Source: Thermomicrobium roseum DSM 5159
GTDB taxonomy: Bacteria; Chloroflexota; Chloroflexia; Thermomicrobiales; Thermomicrobiaceae
Direction of reading: 5' to 3'
DNA length: 64,000 bases
NCBI RefSeq assembly: GCF_000021685.1
Contig: NC_011961.1
Location: 186,001-250,000, forward strand
Shown here: in pieces, positions 1-8,832 of the stretch
Numbering within the stretch: position 1 is the first letter of the stretch
Layout of the letters: each line of letters starts with the position of its first letter
The notes under the pieces: model-generated
The model's input: the letters and a program-made list of their open reading frames with translations, nothing else
Databases searched by the model: none
Told to the model about the DNA's origin: nothing
Made by a program: the position numbers and the translations under genes

Positions 1-673
1 CCAGTTCGGCGTTCCCCTCGTTGGTGACGATGACGAGCGTGCCTGTCTCGGCGATGGCGGCGTTGGCGCCGGTGATGCCGATATCTGCCTCGATGAAGGC
101 GCGCCGGAGTTCCTGGCGGGCGACCTCGACCAGCTGCGGGGGATCGGGCGCGATCGGGCGACCGAGCACCCGGGAGAAGAGCTCGGCGATCTGCTCGCGC
201 GACTTGTGGATGGCTGGGCCGATCAGGTGCGACGGCCGCTCGCCAGCCAGCTGCACGATCCACTCACCCAGGTCGGTCTCCACGACGCGGGCTCCGGCAT
301 GCTCGAGCGCCTCGTTGAGGCGGATCTCCTCGGTGGCCATCGACTTCGACTTGACGACCAGGCGAGCCCCGGTGCGCTGGACGAGTTCGGCGATGTAGCG
401 GCGGGCGTCTTCGGCCGTGCGTGCCAGATAGACGCTCGCGCCGACCGCCTCAGCCTGGCGCTGGAACGCGGCGACGAGCTCCGGAAGCTGGGCGATCGCC
501 GCCTCCTTGCGCCGACGGAGATCGGTGCGCAGGGCGGAGAAGTCGACGTCGGCGAACGCCTCGGCCCGTCGCTGGCGATAGCGGGTGAGCGTCCGCTCGA
601 GCGCCTCGCGCTGGGCACGGTTGGCGAGCGCTGTGTCGAGCGCGCGCTGGAATGCTTTGCTTCTTGCCGGCAT
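1..673 (-). CDS. lutB: LutB-type lactate utilisation iron-sulfur protein, N-terminal part
   Basis: About 224 residues are visible; the 3' end runs off the left edge, so the C-terminal cysteine clusters expected for 4Fe-4S binding cannot be checked. The visible part is a LUD (DUF162) domain, with the stretches VVKSKSMATEEIRLNE, GEWIVQLAGERPSHL and EADIGITGANAAIAETGT typical of LutB/YkgF proteins. The family acts in the cytoplasm, passing electrons in oxidation of L-lactate to pyruvate together with LutA and LutC. The ATG at 671-673 follows an AAGGAG ribosome site about five bases upstream. It diverges from the PucR-type gene at 1819, and the 1.1 kb between them is filled by a hairpin repeat array. 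LutC is less likely because of the length and the LutB-like N-terminus. Confidence 0.85.
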   Translation of the reverse strand, partial: MPARSKAFQRALDTALANRAQREALERTLTRYRQRRAEAFADVDFSALRTDLRRRKEAAIAQLPELVAAFQRQAEAVGASVYLARTAEDARRYIAELVQRTGARLVVKSKSMATEEIRLNEALEHAGARVVETDLGEWIVQLAGERPSHLIGPAIHKSREQIAELFSRVLGRPIAPDPPQLVEVARQELRRAFIEADIGITGANAAIAETGTLVIVTNEGNAEL

Positions 674-893
674 GGCTCTCCTTCCTCTCCTGCCCTGACG
701 CGTCCGCTTGCCTGTCAAGTGTAGCGCTTGGGCGCGCTGTGCGAGACGGTGCGGAAGTGTCGTCCGCCGCGCTGCGGGCCTCGGACGCGGGGGAGCCAGG
801 CACGCCTGGCCGCTCCACGAGGTGGGTGGTCAGGTGCTGGCGAAACGGATGCGGATGTTCGTGACCGGTCGGATGGTCGGCCCTGCCCTGTCG

Positions 894-1700
894 AGATCAG
901 GCGGTGCTCGACCTGCTGGCCCGGTGGGGCCGCGAATGCCGCCGTAGGACGATGGCCACAGTGCCAGTGGGAACGTCGACGAGGTCGATGCATGCCACGG
1001 CAATGTGCCGCGCCACCGGCGCGGCGGGCGAGGCAGCGCCTCGCCCCTACAGGGGAGGGGCGGTCGTCTCCAGTTCGACACCGACCTGGCACGGTGGGGC
1101 GGTATCCCCCGTCCTGTAGGGGTCAGGCGCTGCCTGACCCGCCGGCCCGGTAGGGCCGGGAATAACCACCGTCGCCAGTGTGCGGATGCCGATCACGGCC
1201 GGAGTGCGCCCGGGGCTGAAGCCCCGGGCTGAATCCGCAAGCCCCCTGAAGGGGGCTGTGAGGCGCCCAGGCGCCCGAGTCGATCGGCTGGGTGCAGGCG
1301 CCGTTGGGATCAGCCGGCTTCAGCCGGCTTGGGGAGTGAGCCCGGCCGTTCACGGCCGGGCGATCGAGGATACAGCCGCTCGGCTGATCGGCGCTGCGTG
1401 TCGTGCGAGACGTGTCGGCCACGCGGAATCGCCGCGCCACCGGCGCGGCGGGCGAGGCGCCGCCTCGCCCCTGCGCGGTGAGGTGGTGTTTCGGCGTCGT
1501 GCCGGATGGCTGCCGCGGTGGGGCAGCACCCCCGCCTCGTAGGGGTCAGGCGCTGCCTGACCCGCCGGCCCGGTGGGGCCGGCAATCGCTGGGTGGGGCG
1601 ATGGGCATGGTGGCGGGCGGACCAGCGACGCGGTCGATGCATGCCACCAGGGGTCCGCCGCATCCCTGGCGCGGCGGGTGAGGCACGCCTCGCCTCGACC
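894..1700 (+). repeat. Hairpin repeat array I (about 226-bp period)
   Basis: This fills most of the 674-1818 gap, where I see no gene. Full units lie at 1006-1161 and 1431-1583, with degenerate arms near 894-936 and 1657-1700. Each unit has a left arm (a GCCGCGCC/GGCGCGG hairpin, then GGCGAGGC/GCCTCGCC, then CCCCTAC), about 70 bp of spacer, and a right arm (GTAGGGG, the GGGTCAGGC/GCCTGACCC hairpin, then a CCGGCCC/GGGCCGG hairpin). Right-arm anchors fall at 894, 1120 and 1543; the last interval is long because the block at 1165-1430 is inserted. Open frames here are incidental. Confidence 0.8.
1165..1430 (+). repeat. Multi-hairpin block, copy 1
   Basis: A run of small perfect hairpins: CCCGGGGC/GCCCCGGG and AGCCCCC/GGGGGCT with TGAA loops, then AGCCGGC/GCCGGCT and GCCCGGCCG/CGGCCGGGC with TTCA loops, then AGCCG/CGGCT. 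The same order and nearly the same bases occur at 8048-8313 (reversed) and 13081-13361. It sits in the spacer between two array units and lengthens the interval by about 200 bp. No coding function is supported. Confidence 0.8.
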
Positions 1701-1818
1701 AGCGCTCCCTGCCCGCGAAGGGTATCGAGTTCCCACGAGGGGGCGGGCCAGCCGCCGGTTTTGGAGCAGCGTACACTTCTGAGCAGGCACACCTGGAAGA
1801 CGTCACAGGAGGAACACC

Positions 1819-3423
1819 GTGCGCGTCGCTGATCTTCTGGATCTTCCGGTCCTGCAGGGTGCCCGGGTGGTGGCGGGAGCGAGCGGGCTGGAGGCACGGG
1901 TCCGCTGGGTCCACGTGGTCGACCTGCCCGATCCCCTACCCTGGATCGACCGCGGCATGCTGATGCTCAGCACCGGCATCGCCTGGCCGCGTCAGGACGA
2001 GGAACTGGCCGACCTGGTGCGACGATTGGCCGAACGCGGGGTGGCGGCACTGGGTCTGGCGGTTCCGCACTATTTCGCGCGCTTCCCCGACCCGATGCGG
2101 ATCGCGGCCGAGGAGGTCGGTCTGCCGCTCATCGAAATCCCGTGGGAGATTCCCTTCGTCCGCATCACCGAGACGGTCCACCAGCTCATCCTGCGCGAGC
2201 AGTGGCAGGAACTGGAGCGGGCCGAGAAGCTGCACCGCGAGCTGATGCGGGCAGCGGCCCGGACGCGCAGCCTCGATCGGTTGGTCCGCACGCTGGGCGA
2301 ACTCCTCGGTCGCTCGATCACGGTCGAGGAGCCGGACGGGACGCTCCTAGCGTACTACCAGCGTGGCCCCTACGAGGACGCGGCCCGGCAGGTGACGATC
2401 GAGTCGGGTCGCGCACCGGCCTGGCTGCAGGAGGGGCTGGCAGCTCGCGGCTACTTACCGCCGCAGGGCACGCAGCCGTATCGTGTCCCCGCCATCCCCG
2501 AACTGGGATTGCGCGAGCGGGTGGTCTGTCCCATCTGGCTGCACGGGGAACTGGTCGGGCTCGTCTGGATCATCGAGGGAGGTGAACCGCTGAGCGGCCT
2601 GGATCTCCGGGCGGCCGAGCATGCGGCGCTGGTGTTCGCCTTGCTCTTCGCCCAGCAGCGGGAACTCGCTCAACTGGAGGCGCGGTTGGGCTACGCCTTC
2701 CTCAACACGGTCATCGAGGGGCGCTTCAGTGGATCGCCGGAGGAGCTGGAGCGGGCACGCGCGCTCGGCTACGATCCGGCGCGGCGCTACCGCGTTGCGG
2801 TGATCGCGCTCGGTGAGCCGCCGCTCACGGTGGAAGCGTTCCAGCGGCGCGAGCAGGTGGCGCTGCGCGTCCGGCGGGTCCTGCGTCAGCTCGCGGCGGC
2901 ACCGCTGGTAGCGACCGTACACGACCAGGTCATCGCGCTGGTCGAGCAGGAGGCGCACCTGGAGCGGATCTGGCAGGAGCTGGCCGGGTGCGGGCTCACC
3001 GCGGTGGCTGGGCGCGCGCACGCTGGACCGGACGGAGTACGCCGGAGCTACCGCGAGGCCTGTACCCTCCTCGAATACGTGAGCCGGCCGGGACTGTACC
3101 GCTACGAGGATCTGGTCCTGGAGCGCGTGCTCGCGGGGGACAGCGAGGCGCGCCAGGCGTTCCTTTCCCTCTGGCTCGGGCCACTCGAGCGGGCACGACA
3201 CGGCGACCGGCTGGTCGAAACGCTCGTGCACTGGGTGCGAGCGCGCTTTTCGGTCAACGCGGTTGCCGAGGAACTGGGGGTGCATCCCAACACGGTCCGC
3301 TACCGGCTGGAGCAGGCGGGCACTCTGCTGGGCCGCGATCTGAGTGACCCAGAAGCGCAATTCGAGCTGCAGCTTCTCTTGCGCCTGCTCGGTCGGGAGG
3401 GGAAGCTGCCCGTCGTGGCGTGA
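1819..3423 (+). CDS. PucR-family transcriptional regulator
   Basis: A 534-residue cytoplasmic regulator. The N-terminus (about residues 1-125, beginning MRVADLLDLPVLQGARVVAG) is the PucR domain first described in the purine catabolism regulator. A GAF-like middle follows, and the C-terminus (about 470-530, with FSVNAVAEELGVHPNTVRYR) is the helix-turn-helix typical of PucR/CdaR proteins. The start is a GTG with AGGAGG ending seven bases upstream, which fixes it. It diverges from lutB, so it may control lactate or another organic-acid or purine pathway; the ligand cannot be told from sequence. Length and domain order are normal for the family. Confidence 0.9.
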   Translation: MRVADLLDLPVLQGARVVAGASGLEARVRWVHVVDLPDPLPWIDRGMLMLSTGIAWPRQDEELADLVRRLAERGVAALGLAVPHYFARFPDPMRIAAEEVGLPLIEIPWEIPFVRITETVHQLILREQWQELERAEKLHRELMRAAARTRSLDRLVRTLGELLGRSITVEEPDGTLLAYYQRGPYEDAARQVTIESGRAPAWLQEGLAARGYLPPQGTQPYRVPAIPELGLRERVVCPIWLHGELVGLVWIIEGGEPLSGLDLRAAEHAALVFALLFAQQRELAQLEARLGYAFLNTVIEGRFSGSPEELERARALGYDPARRYRVAVIALGEPPLTVEAFQRREQVALRVRRVLRQLAAAPLVATVHDQVIALVEQEAHLERIWQELAGCGLTAVAGRAHAGPDGVRRSYREACTLLEYVSRPGLYRYEDLVLERVLAGDSEARQAFLSLWLGPLERARHGDRLVETLVHWVRARFSVNAVAEELGVHPNTVRYRLEQAGTLLGRDLSDPEAQFELQLLLRLLGREGKLPVVA

Positions 3424-3769
3424 GCGAGAAGCGCACCGAGCTGAAACCCGGGGTTCGATCCGCGGACCCCTGGATGGGCTGAGGACGCGCCTGCCCGGTC
3501 CGATCGGTCAAGGGGAAGGGTCTCGGTGCCAGAGACAGCTTCGGCCAGCCGAGAGAGCGGGTCTGGCCGTTCACAGCCGGGCGGATGGTGACTCCTCGCC
3601 TGCCCAGTCAGGCGTGATGGGAGGATCGTGGCCAGCTGGCTCCCGGTCCGAACCGCCGCCGACCACTACGATTCCACGCGGTCGGCGACGGCGCAGGGTC
3701 GCGGGAATCAGGGGCAGTGCATGGGGGGCCTCACCGGTCGACGCGGCCCCGTGCGGCCCGCTCACCGGG

Positions 3770-4027
3770 AGCTCAGCTCCGGCGGTGCCTGACCCGCCGG
3801 CCCAGAGGGCCGGTCATTGCGGCGGGAGAGCGAGTGCCGCCATGTGCCCGAGCGCACCGCAGCGTAGGGCGCCACGCGGGTGTGCCGCGCCTCTGGCGCG
3901 GCGGGCGAGGCAGCGCCTCGCCCCTACACAGGTAGGACGGTTCTCTCCGGTGCAGCACAGTCCGGTCACGGTTGGGCGGTGCAGCCCCGTCCGGTAGGGG
4001 TCAGGCGGTGCCCGACCCGCCGGTGGT
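3770..4027 (+). repeat. Hairpin repeat array II
   Basis: Lies in the convergent gap between the PucR-type gene and the PilZ gene (3424-4088). A degenerate right arm (anchor near 3775) is followed by one full unit at 3883-4025 (anchor 3998), 223 bp apart. Its internal spacer is nearly the same as that of the unit at 12695-12850. In 3424-3769 I see no gene and no clear terminator. Confidence 0.75.
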
Positions 4028-4088
4028 GTGCGGAGGGCAGCGAGAGTGCCGGTGGCCGGAACGGGCTGGTCGCTGCGCCGGGGCTCGG

Positions 4089-4781
4089 CTAGCCGGCGCG
4101 GGTCTGCCTGGCGCACTCGCGCTGGCGCTGGAACACGAAGCGGACGATGACATCCTCGGTACGGCGATCCAGCCGCTCGAACTGGCAGCCGTGATCCCAG
4201 CGTGGTGGGTCGGCGTGCTCGAGCGGCGTCACCCGCCGCACGACGGCAACCGCGCCGATCGGCTGGGTCGCGTTGGGGAGCGCGAAGCGGAGCGCCAGCC
4301 GGTCACCCGGACGGAGCGGCTGGCTCAGGCGGAGGCGGACACCGCCGGCACTGAGGTCGACGATGAGGCCACGCAGGGGCTGCGGTTCCCCTTCGGCGGG
4401 GAGGAGCAGGATTTCTTCCGGTGCGATGGTCACGGCGACGCGGCAGTGCTCGCGACGCTGCATCCGCTCCCAGTTCCCCACGGGTGCGAGGACCAGGCGT
4501 GCCTGCGGCTCGAGCACCGTCGCGACGACCTCGCAGGGGACCACGTAGAGGGCGTCGTCCGGGACCGTGGCACCGAGGTAGACGGGGTCGCCGCGGTGGA
4601 CGAAGACGTAGGCCAGCTGGACCATCGGCCAGCCGACCACGACACGCTGGCCATCGGGCGTGAAGTCCTCGACGCGGGTGCGGTGCCAGGCGAGCCGCCC
4701 GGTGCGGTCGGGGACGCCCAGGTCGGCTGTCTGCCAGACCGTGAACCCTTTAGGTGGCTGCGTGAGCGGCCTTTGGATCAC
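4089..4781 (-). CDS. PilZ-domain flagellar brake protein (YcgR-like)
   Basis: A 230-residue cytoplasmic protein expected to bind cyclic di-GMP. The N-terminal half (about 1-105) resembles the YcgR N-terminal domain. The PilZ domain follows, with the RRxxxR motif in RMQRREHCRV and the DxSxxG motif in DLSAGG, the two c-di-GMP-binding signatures. In flagellated bacteria such proteins slow the motor when c-di-GMP is high. The start is GTG with a GAGGGGGACAGG stretch directly before it. A sigma-28-like promoter at 4809-4836 on the same strand puts it in the motility regulon, about 1 kb from and divergent to flagellin. A different c-di-GMP effector role is possible. Confidence 0.85.
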   Translation of the reverse strand: MIQRPLTQPPKGFTVWQTADLGVPDRTGRLAWHRTRVEDFTPDGQRVVVGWPMVQLAYVFVHRGDPVYLGATVPDDALYVVPCEVVATVLEPQARLVLAPVGNWERMQRREHCRVAVTIAPEEILLLPAEGEPQPLRGLIVDLSAGGVRLRLSQPLRPGDRLALRFALPNATQPIGAVAVVRRVTPLEHADPPRWDHGCQFERLDRRTEDVIVRFVFQRQRECARQTRAG

Positions 4782-4808
4782 CCTGTCCCCCTCGGCTCCT
4801 GGTCATAG

Positions 4809-4836
4809 GTATCGGCAGGGGCGTCTCGCAGCTGGA
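4809..4836 (-). promoter_or_regulatory. Sigma-28-like promoter of the PilZ gene
   Basis: Read on the minus strand: -35 TCCAGCTG, 12 bases, -10 GCCGATAC. The -10 agrees with the FliA/SigD consensus GCCGATAA. The predicted transcript start is about 20 bases before the GTG. Same geometry as four other motility promoters in the window. Confidence 0.6.
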
Positions 4837-5029
4837 GCCGAGTGTAGCGTGGATCGGGCCGGCCAGCCAGTCGTCGCTCGGCTCGCCGGGCCGGTGCACG
4901 CGCCGACCGTGTCGGCGGCCGAGATGATCGCTGACGGAGCGCACCGGTGGACCGCCCGCCGGCACGCAGCGCGGCGGATCATCCCTTGCCCGTCACGCCG
5001 AAGAATGTCCGAGTCTCCCACGCCCCTCA

Positions 5030-5512
5030 CGCGGCGAGCGCGGCACGCCTGACCCCGGTGCGGGATTGTCCACCGCCGCGGTGATCGGTGCGCGTGGGGC
5101 CGCTGCGTGACCCACCCCATCCGGTAGGGGTCAGGCGGTGCCTGACCCGCCGGCCCGGGAGGGCCGGCAACGAGCACGCGGTGCGCGATTGCCGATGCGT
5201 CTCTCTCGCCAACCGTGCCGGCTGTGCTCCTCGGAGGTTGCCGCGCCTCGAGCGCGGCGGGCGAGGCGGCGCCTCGCCCCTACACAGGTGGGGCGGAGCG
5301 TCCCCGGTGTGGCCTATGCCGGCACGGATGGGCGGTGCGTGAATCCCGTGCTGTAGGGGTCAGGCGGTGCCTGACCCGCCGGCCCGTCAGGGCCGGCAAT
5401 CATGCCAGTGTGGCGCATCCCCGGGCGGGCATTCGTGTGCGACGGGCAGGAGCCACCCCCGCCTCGTCGGGGTCAGGTGGTGCCTGATCCACTGACCCAG
5501 AGGGCCGGCCAT
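5030..5512 (+). repeat. Hairpin repeat array III
   Basis: Occupies much of the divergent gap 4837-5631 between the PilZ gene and flagellin. A left-degenerate unit (right-arm anchor 5128) is followed by a full unit at 5239-5400 (anchor 5357, 229 bp on) and a worn right arm at 5470 only 113 bp later, about half a period, as if one left arm had been lost. Nothing else is recognisable in the gap. Confidence 0.75.
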
Positions 5513-5631
5513 CATGCCGGTCGTGGCGCGAGGCCGATCGTGCCGTCCGGATCCAGGAGGCGGCCGATCCGCGCTTGATGGGGTGGCTGCGCCGTGCGGC
5601 CGCGCCGTGCGAACCGGTACTTCTTTCCCTA

Positions 5632-5659
5632 TCCAGTGCGCCGGACGACCAGCCGAAAG
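5632..5659 (+). promoter_or_regulatory. Sigma-28-like promoter of flagellin
   Basis: -35 TCCAGTGC, exactly 12 bases, -10 GCCGAAAG. It would give an untranslated leader of about 135 bases before the flagellin ATG, long enough for post-transcriptional control. Confidence 0.55.
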
Positions 5660-5802
5660 AGGAGAACAGAAAGGAGGCCCTGCCGCCGGGCGAGGCGGCG
5701 CGAGAACTGGTCGACCGCGGGCGACGGCGAGACAGTCGCATAGGACGGATAGCCGGCGCAGGGACGTGCCGGCGGAAAGAGAAACGGCAAGGGAGGCCAC
5801 CC

Positions 5803-7011
5803 ATGCGGATCTACAACAACGTCAATGCGGTCAACGCCCAGCGGAACCTCTCCATCACCGGGTTCGCCCTGGCCAAGTCGATCGAGAAGCTTTCCAGCGG
5901 CTTGCGCATCAACCGGGCGGCCGACGATGCGGCCGGGCTCTCGATCTCCGAGAAGCTGCGGGCGCAGATCCGCGGCGTCATGCAGGCGATGCGCAACGCC
6001 CAGGACGGCGTCTCGATGATCCAGACGGCCGAAGGCGCGCTCAACGAAGTCCACTCCATGCTCCAGCGCATGCGCGAGCTGGCCGTCCAGGCTGCCAACG
6101 ACACGCTAACGACCGAGGACCGGCGAGCGATCTATCAGGAACTGGACAACTTGCGCGTGGAAGTCGATGCGATCGTCGCTCGGACGTCCTTCAACGGGAA
6201 GAACCTCCTCGATGGCACGCTGGTCACGACGGTTGCCGCTGGAAGCGAAATCAAGGTCGGCACAACGCTCACCGGCGGGGGCGAGACGGCCCATGTCTTC
6301 GCCCTCGACGTCTCCGGTGCGGTACCGGGCAGAACCTACACGTTCTCCTACAACTCAACGACCGACACACTGACACTCACTCGCAGTGGAGACAACGTTT
6401 CTCAGTCGATCACGATCTCGAACATCGCGGCGGGTGGAAGCCAAGTTCTCAACTTCTCAGCCCTCGGCATCAAGCTGACGGTCACCAGCACTGGTGGCAT
6501 CACCGCCGATAACCTCGGTGCCGCGCTGACAGCAGGGGCGACGGACACCATCACCACCCACAATGGTGGCGGCAGTGCTAACATGCAGGTAGGGCCGAAC
6601 TCAACACACTCCTTCAATGTAAATTTCAGTGACGTGCGTGTCTCTGGGACAGCTTCTGCGATGACAACACTTGACTCAGCTATCACTGCCTTCTCCACGT
6701 CACTGAGTGGACTGAATTCTGCTCAGGTAACTGCTGCTCAAAACCTGATCAATGCTCTCGACGGGGCGATCAGTTACGTCAACGAGGTACGTTCTTATCT
6801 CGGTGCCGTGCAGAACCGGCTCGAGCATGCGATCGCCAACCTGGGCGTGCAGCACGAGAACCTGACCGCCTCGGAGAGCCGGATCCGCGACGTCGACATG
6901 GCGAAGGAGATGGTCATCTTCACCCGCAACCAGATCCTCCAGCAGGCGGGCGTGGCGGTCCTCTCCCAGGCCAACGCGATGCCGCAGTCGGTGCTCCAGC
7001 TCCTGCGCTAG
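5803..7011 (+). CDS. fliC: Flagellin, filament subunit
   Basis: 402 residues, exported through the flagellar apparatus and assembled into the filament. The N-terminus (about 1-140, with LSSGLRINRAADDAAGLSI) and the C-terminus (about 315-402, ending NAMPQSVLQLLR) are the conserved D0/D1 helices. The middle (about 145-310) is Thr/Ser/Gly-rich and variable, the surface-exposed part. The ATG at 5803 with GGGAGG seven bases upstream is preferred over an upstream in-frame start at 5575, because the conserved flagellin N-terminus (MRIYNNVNAVNAQRNL) begins here. The variable part has noticeably more A/T third positions than its surroundings, common in flagellin cores. A 14-bp hairpin follows the stop. 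Only one flagellin gene is in the window. Confidence 0.97.
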   Translation: MRIYNNVNAVNAQRNLSITGFALAKSIEKLSSGLRINRAADDAAGLSISEKLRAQIRGVMQAMRNAQDGVSMIQTAEGALNEVHSMLQRMRELAVQAANDTLTTEDRRAIYQELDNLRVEVDAIVARTSFNGKNLLDGTLVTTVAAGSEIKVGTTLTGGGETAHVFALDVSGAVPGRTYTFSYNSTTDTLTLTRSGDNVSQSITISNIAAGGSQVLNFSALGIKLTVTSTGGITADNLGAALTAGATDTITTHNGGGSANMQVGPNSTHSFNVNFSDVRVSGTASAMTTLDSAITAFSTSLSGLNSAQVTAAQNLINALDGAISYVNEVRSYLGAVQNRLEHAIANLGVQHENLTASESRIRDVDMAKEMVIFTRNQILQQAGVAVLSQANAMPQSVLQLLR

Positions 7012-7025
7012 TCCGAAGCGTAGCC

Positions 7026-7059
7026 GCGCCCCGGTCGGGCAGCCACCCGACCGGGGCGC
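7026..7059 (+). terminator. Hairpin after flagellin
   Basis: A perfect 14-bp stem (GCGCCCCGGTCGGG with its complement) around a 6-base loop, starting 15 bases after the flagellin stop. There is no T-run, so it may act as a transcript-stabilising or Rho-assisted terminator. Confidence 0.6.
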
Positions 7060-7191
7060 TCGCGTTCGTGGGGCAGCGGTCGCACCGCGACTGCCGCAGC
7101 GGATCAGTCCGCTCGCGGTGCAGAGGCGGTGCAGAGATGGACTGGGAACAGGCCGGCTGGGCGGCCGAAGGGGGTCGAAAGGAGGCGAGCG

Positions 7192-7731
7192 ATGGTCGAG
7201 CGGTGTTGCGGCGCGCGGGCCGCCGGCGCCAGCTGGCAGCTCGAGGCGCAGGCTGCGCGGGTGCGGCTCAGGGCCGGTGCGGCCGGTGAACCGCCGGCTC
7301 CAGTGGTGGCGCACGTCGCGCTGACGGTCGAGCGTTCGGTCGAGGGGGCGCCGCTCCGGCTGCGCGGCGCAGTGGCGGTGCACGGGGTGACCACCTGGTT
7401 CACGGTCGACCTGGCCAGCGGGACAGTGGCGCTGTGCGACGCGCGCGGTGGGAGCTGGTCGGGGCGGCTGGAGGCGGCCCCGGAGCCGGTGCGGCAGCTG
7501 GTAGCCACCGTGCGGGAGCAGGCGCCGGGGGAGCCGACACGCCGCTGGACAGAACTGCGAGTCGGCGGCGTCCGGCTCGGCCGGGCGGCGAGCGCGAGCG
7601 AGCGGGAGGAAACGCGCGAGCTCACCGTACGGGTGGAGGACCCACGGTTGCTCGAGCGGATCCGGGGGACGCGCGTCGCGCTCGAGTGGCAGGCGCTGGC
7701 GCTGCGCGTCCTGGCCGGCCGGGCCGGGTGA
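7192..7731 (+). CDS. Unknown protein downstream of flagellin
   Basis: 179 residues, Arg/Ala/Val/Glu-rich, with no signal peptide, membrane segment or cysteine motif that I recognise. The ATG at 7192 follows AAAGGAGG at good spacing, so it is chosen over the in-frame start at 7129. Codon third positions are strongly G/C as in neighbouring genes, supporting a real gene. It lies between flagellin and the chemotaxis operon, same strand, after the flagellin hairpin. The alternating hydrophobic pattern after residue 35 suggests a beta-rich fold. A role in filament assembly or glycosylation would be a guess from position only. Confidence 0.65.
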   Translation: MVERCCGARAAGASWQLEAQAARVRLRAGAAGEPPAPVVAHVALTVERSVEGAPLRLRGAVAVHGVTTWFTVDLASGTVALCDARGGSWSGRLEAAPEPVRQLVATVREQAPGEPTRRWTELRVGGVRLGRAASASEREETRELTVRVEDPRLLERIRGTRVALEWQALALRVLAGRAG

Positions 7732-7884
7732 GCGGCCGAGCGGGGTAGGGCGGTGCATCGTCGGCGCGTTCCGGTCGGCGGTCGGCCCGGCGACGCCAGT
7801 TGCGCCAGGGGTGCGGCCCGAGTCCGCGTGTCGTCGCGGTGGCCTCCACCGCGCATGTACCACGGTCATCAGCGTGTCACGGGG

Positions 7885-8605
7885 CGATTGCCGGCCCTGC
7901 GGTCCGGCGGGTCAGGCGGAGCCTGACCCCTACAGGATGAGGCCGAGCACCGGGCCTGTGACGGCCATCCGTTCCCGCGGCGCCAAACCGCCAAACCATG
8001 TAGGGGCGAGGCGCTGCCTCGCCCGCCGCGCCAGATGGCGCGGCGATTCCGCGTGGCCGACACGTCTCGCACGACACGCATCGCAGATCAGCCGAGCGGC
8101 TGTATCCACGATCGCCCGGCCGTGAACGGCCGGGCTCACTCCCCAAGCCGGCTGAAGCCGGCTGACCCCAACGGCGCCTGCACCCAGCCGATCGACTCGG
8201 GCGCCTGGGCGCCTCACAGCCCCCTTCAGGGGGCTTGGGGATTCAGCCCGGGGCTTCAGCCCCGGGCGCACTCCGGCCGTGATCGGCATCCGCACACTGG
8301 CGACGGTGGTTATTGCCGGCCCTCCCGGGCCGGTGGGTCAGGCAGCGCCTGACCCCTACAGGACGGGGCTGCACCGCCCAACCGTGGCAGGTCGAAGGTC
8401 CACCGCTGATCCGCCATCCACCCCTGTAGGGGCGAGGCGCTGCCTCGCCCGCCGCGCCAGAGGCGCGGCAACGCCGGTCACCGATACCCCGGTCGCCATC
8501 GCAACGGCACCACCATGGTCGGCCGGCGACGGTGGCCTCTGCCAGTCCTGCCGGGCTGGCGGGTCAGGCAGCGCCTGACCCCTACAGGACGGGGGTCAGG
8601 GAGCG
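7885..8605 (-). repeat. Hairpin repeat array IV (reverse orientation)
   Basis: Fills most of 7732-8767. Units lie at 7888-8047 and 8314-8470, plus a right arm at 8541-8600 and worn traces to about 8660. Anchors at 7909, 8335 and 8561 are 426 and 226 bp apart; the long interval holds the multi-hairpin block. The spacer at 8360-8425 closely matches that at 26222-26296 in another array. No gene is supported here. Confidence 0.8.
8048..8313 (-). repeat. Multi-hairpin block, copy 2
   Basis: Reverse-orientation copy of the block at 1165-1430, with the same ordered hairpins (TGAA and TTCA loops) and the same flanking sequence up to the adjacent array arms. Nearly all differences are single bases, so the copies are recent or under constraint. 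Confidence 0.8.
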
Positions 8606-8767
8606 CCCGCGCCCGACGGGATGGGGGTCACGCCCCGCGCCCGTCGCGCCTCGATCGCGGCGGTGATGTGCCTCGCCGTACGGAGTGCCGGCTGGCGGGA
8701 TGCGACTAGGACGCGCAGGAGGTGCGATCTGGGACGAACGGGCTAGGGCAGGCGGTGCGCCGTGGGG

Positions 8768-8795
8768 TCATGATGGAAGCGCGATCGGCCGAAAC
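8768..8795 (+). promoter_or_regulatory. Sigma-28-like promoter of the cheR-cheB operon
   Basis: -35 TCATGATG, 12 bases, -10 GCCGAAAC. The -35 match is the weakest of the five, but the spacing is identical. Its position inside the longest open frame argues that translation starts downstream, at 8833. Confidence 0.45.
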
Positions 8796-8832
8796 CAGTG
8801 GTCAGGCGGGTGCTCGGTCGAGGGAGCTGGGT

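Noticed and set aside
894..1700. Open frames inside hairpin arrays (for example 1180-1542, 7930-8295, 13047-13490)
   Set aside because: Their near-identical products come from the repeated multi-hairpin block, lack consistent ribosome sites and follow the repeat, not codon bias.
5575..5802. Upstream in-frame extension of flagellin
   Set aside because: The conserved flagellin N-terminus begins at 5803, with a ribosome site just before; the predicted promoter is inside the extension.
8722..8832. Upstream starts for the CheR-CheB fusion
   Set aside because: They lie upstream of or within the predicted promoter, and the start at 8833 has the better ribosome site and begins at the CheR domain.
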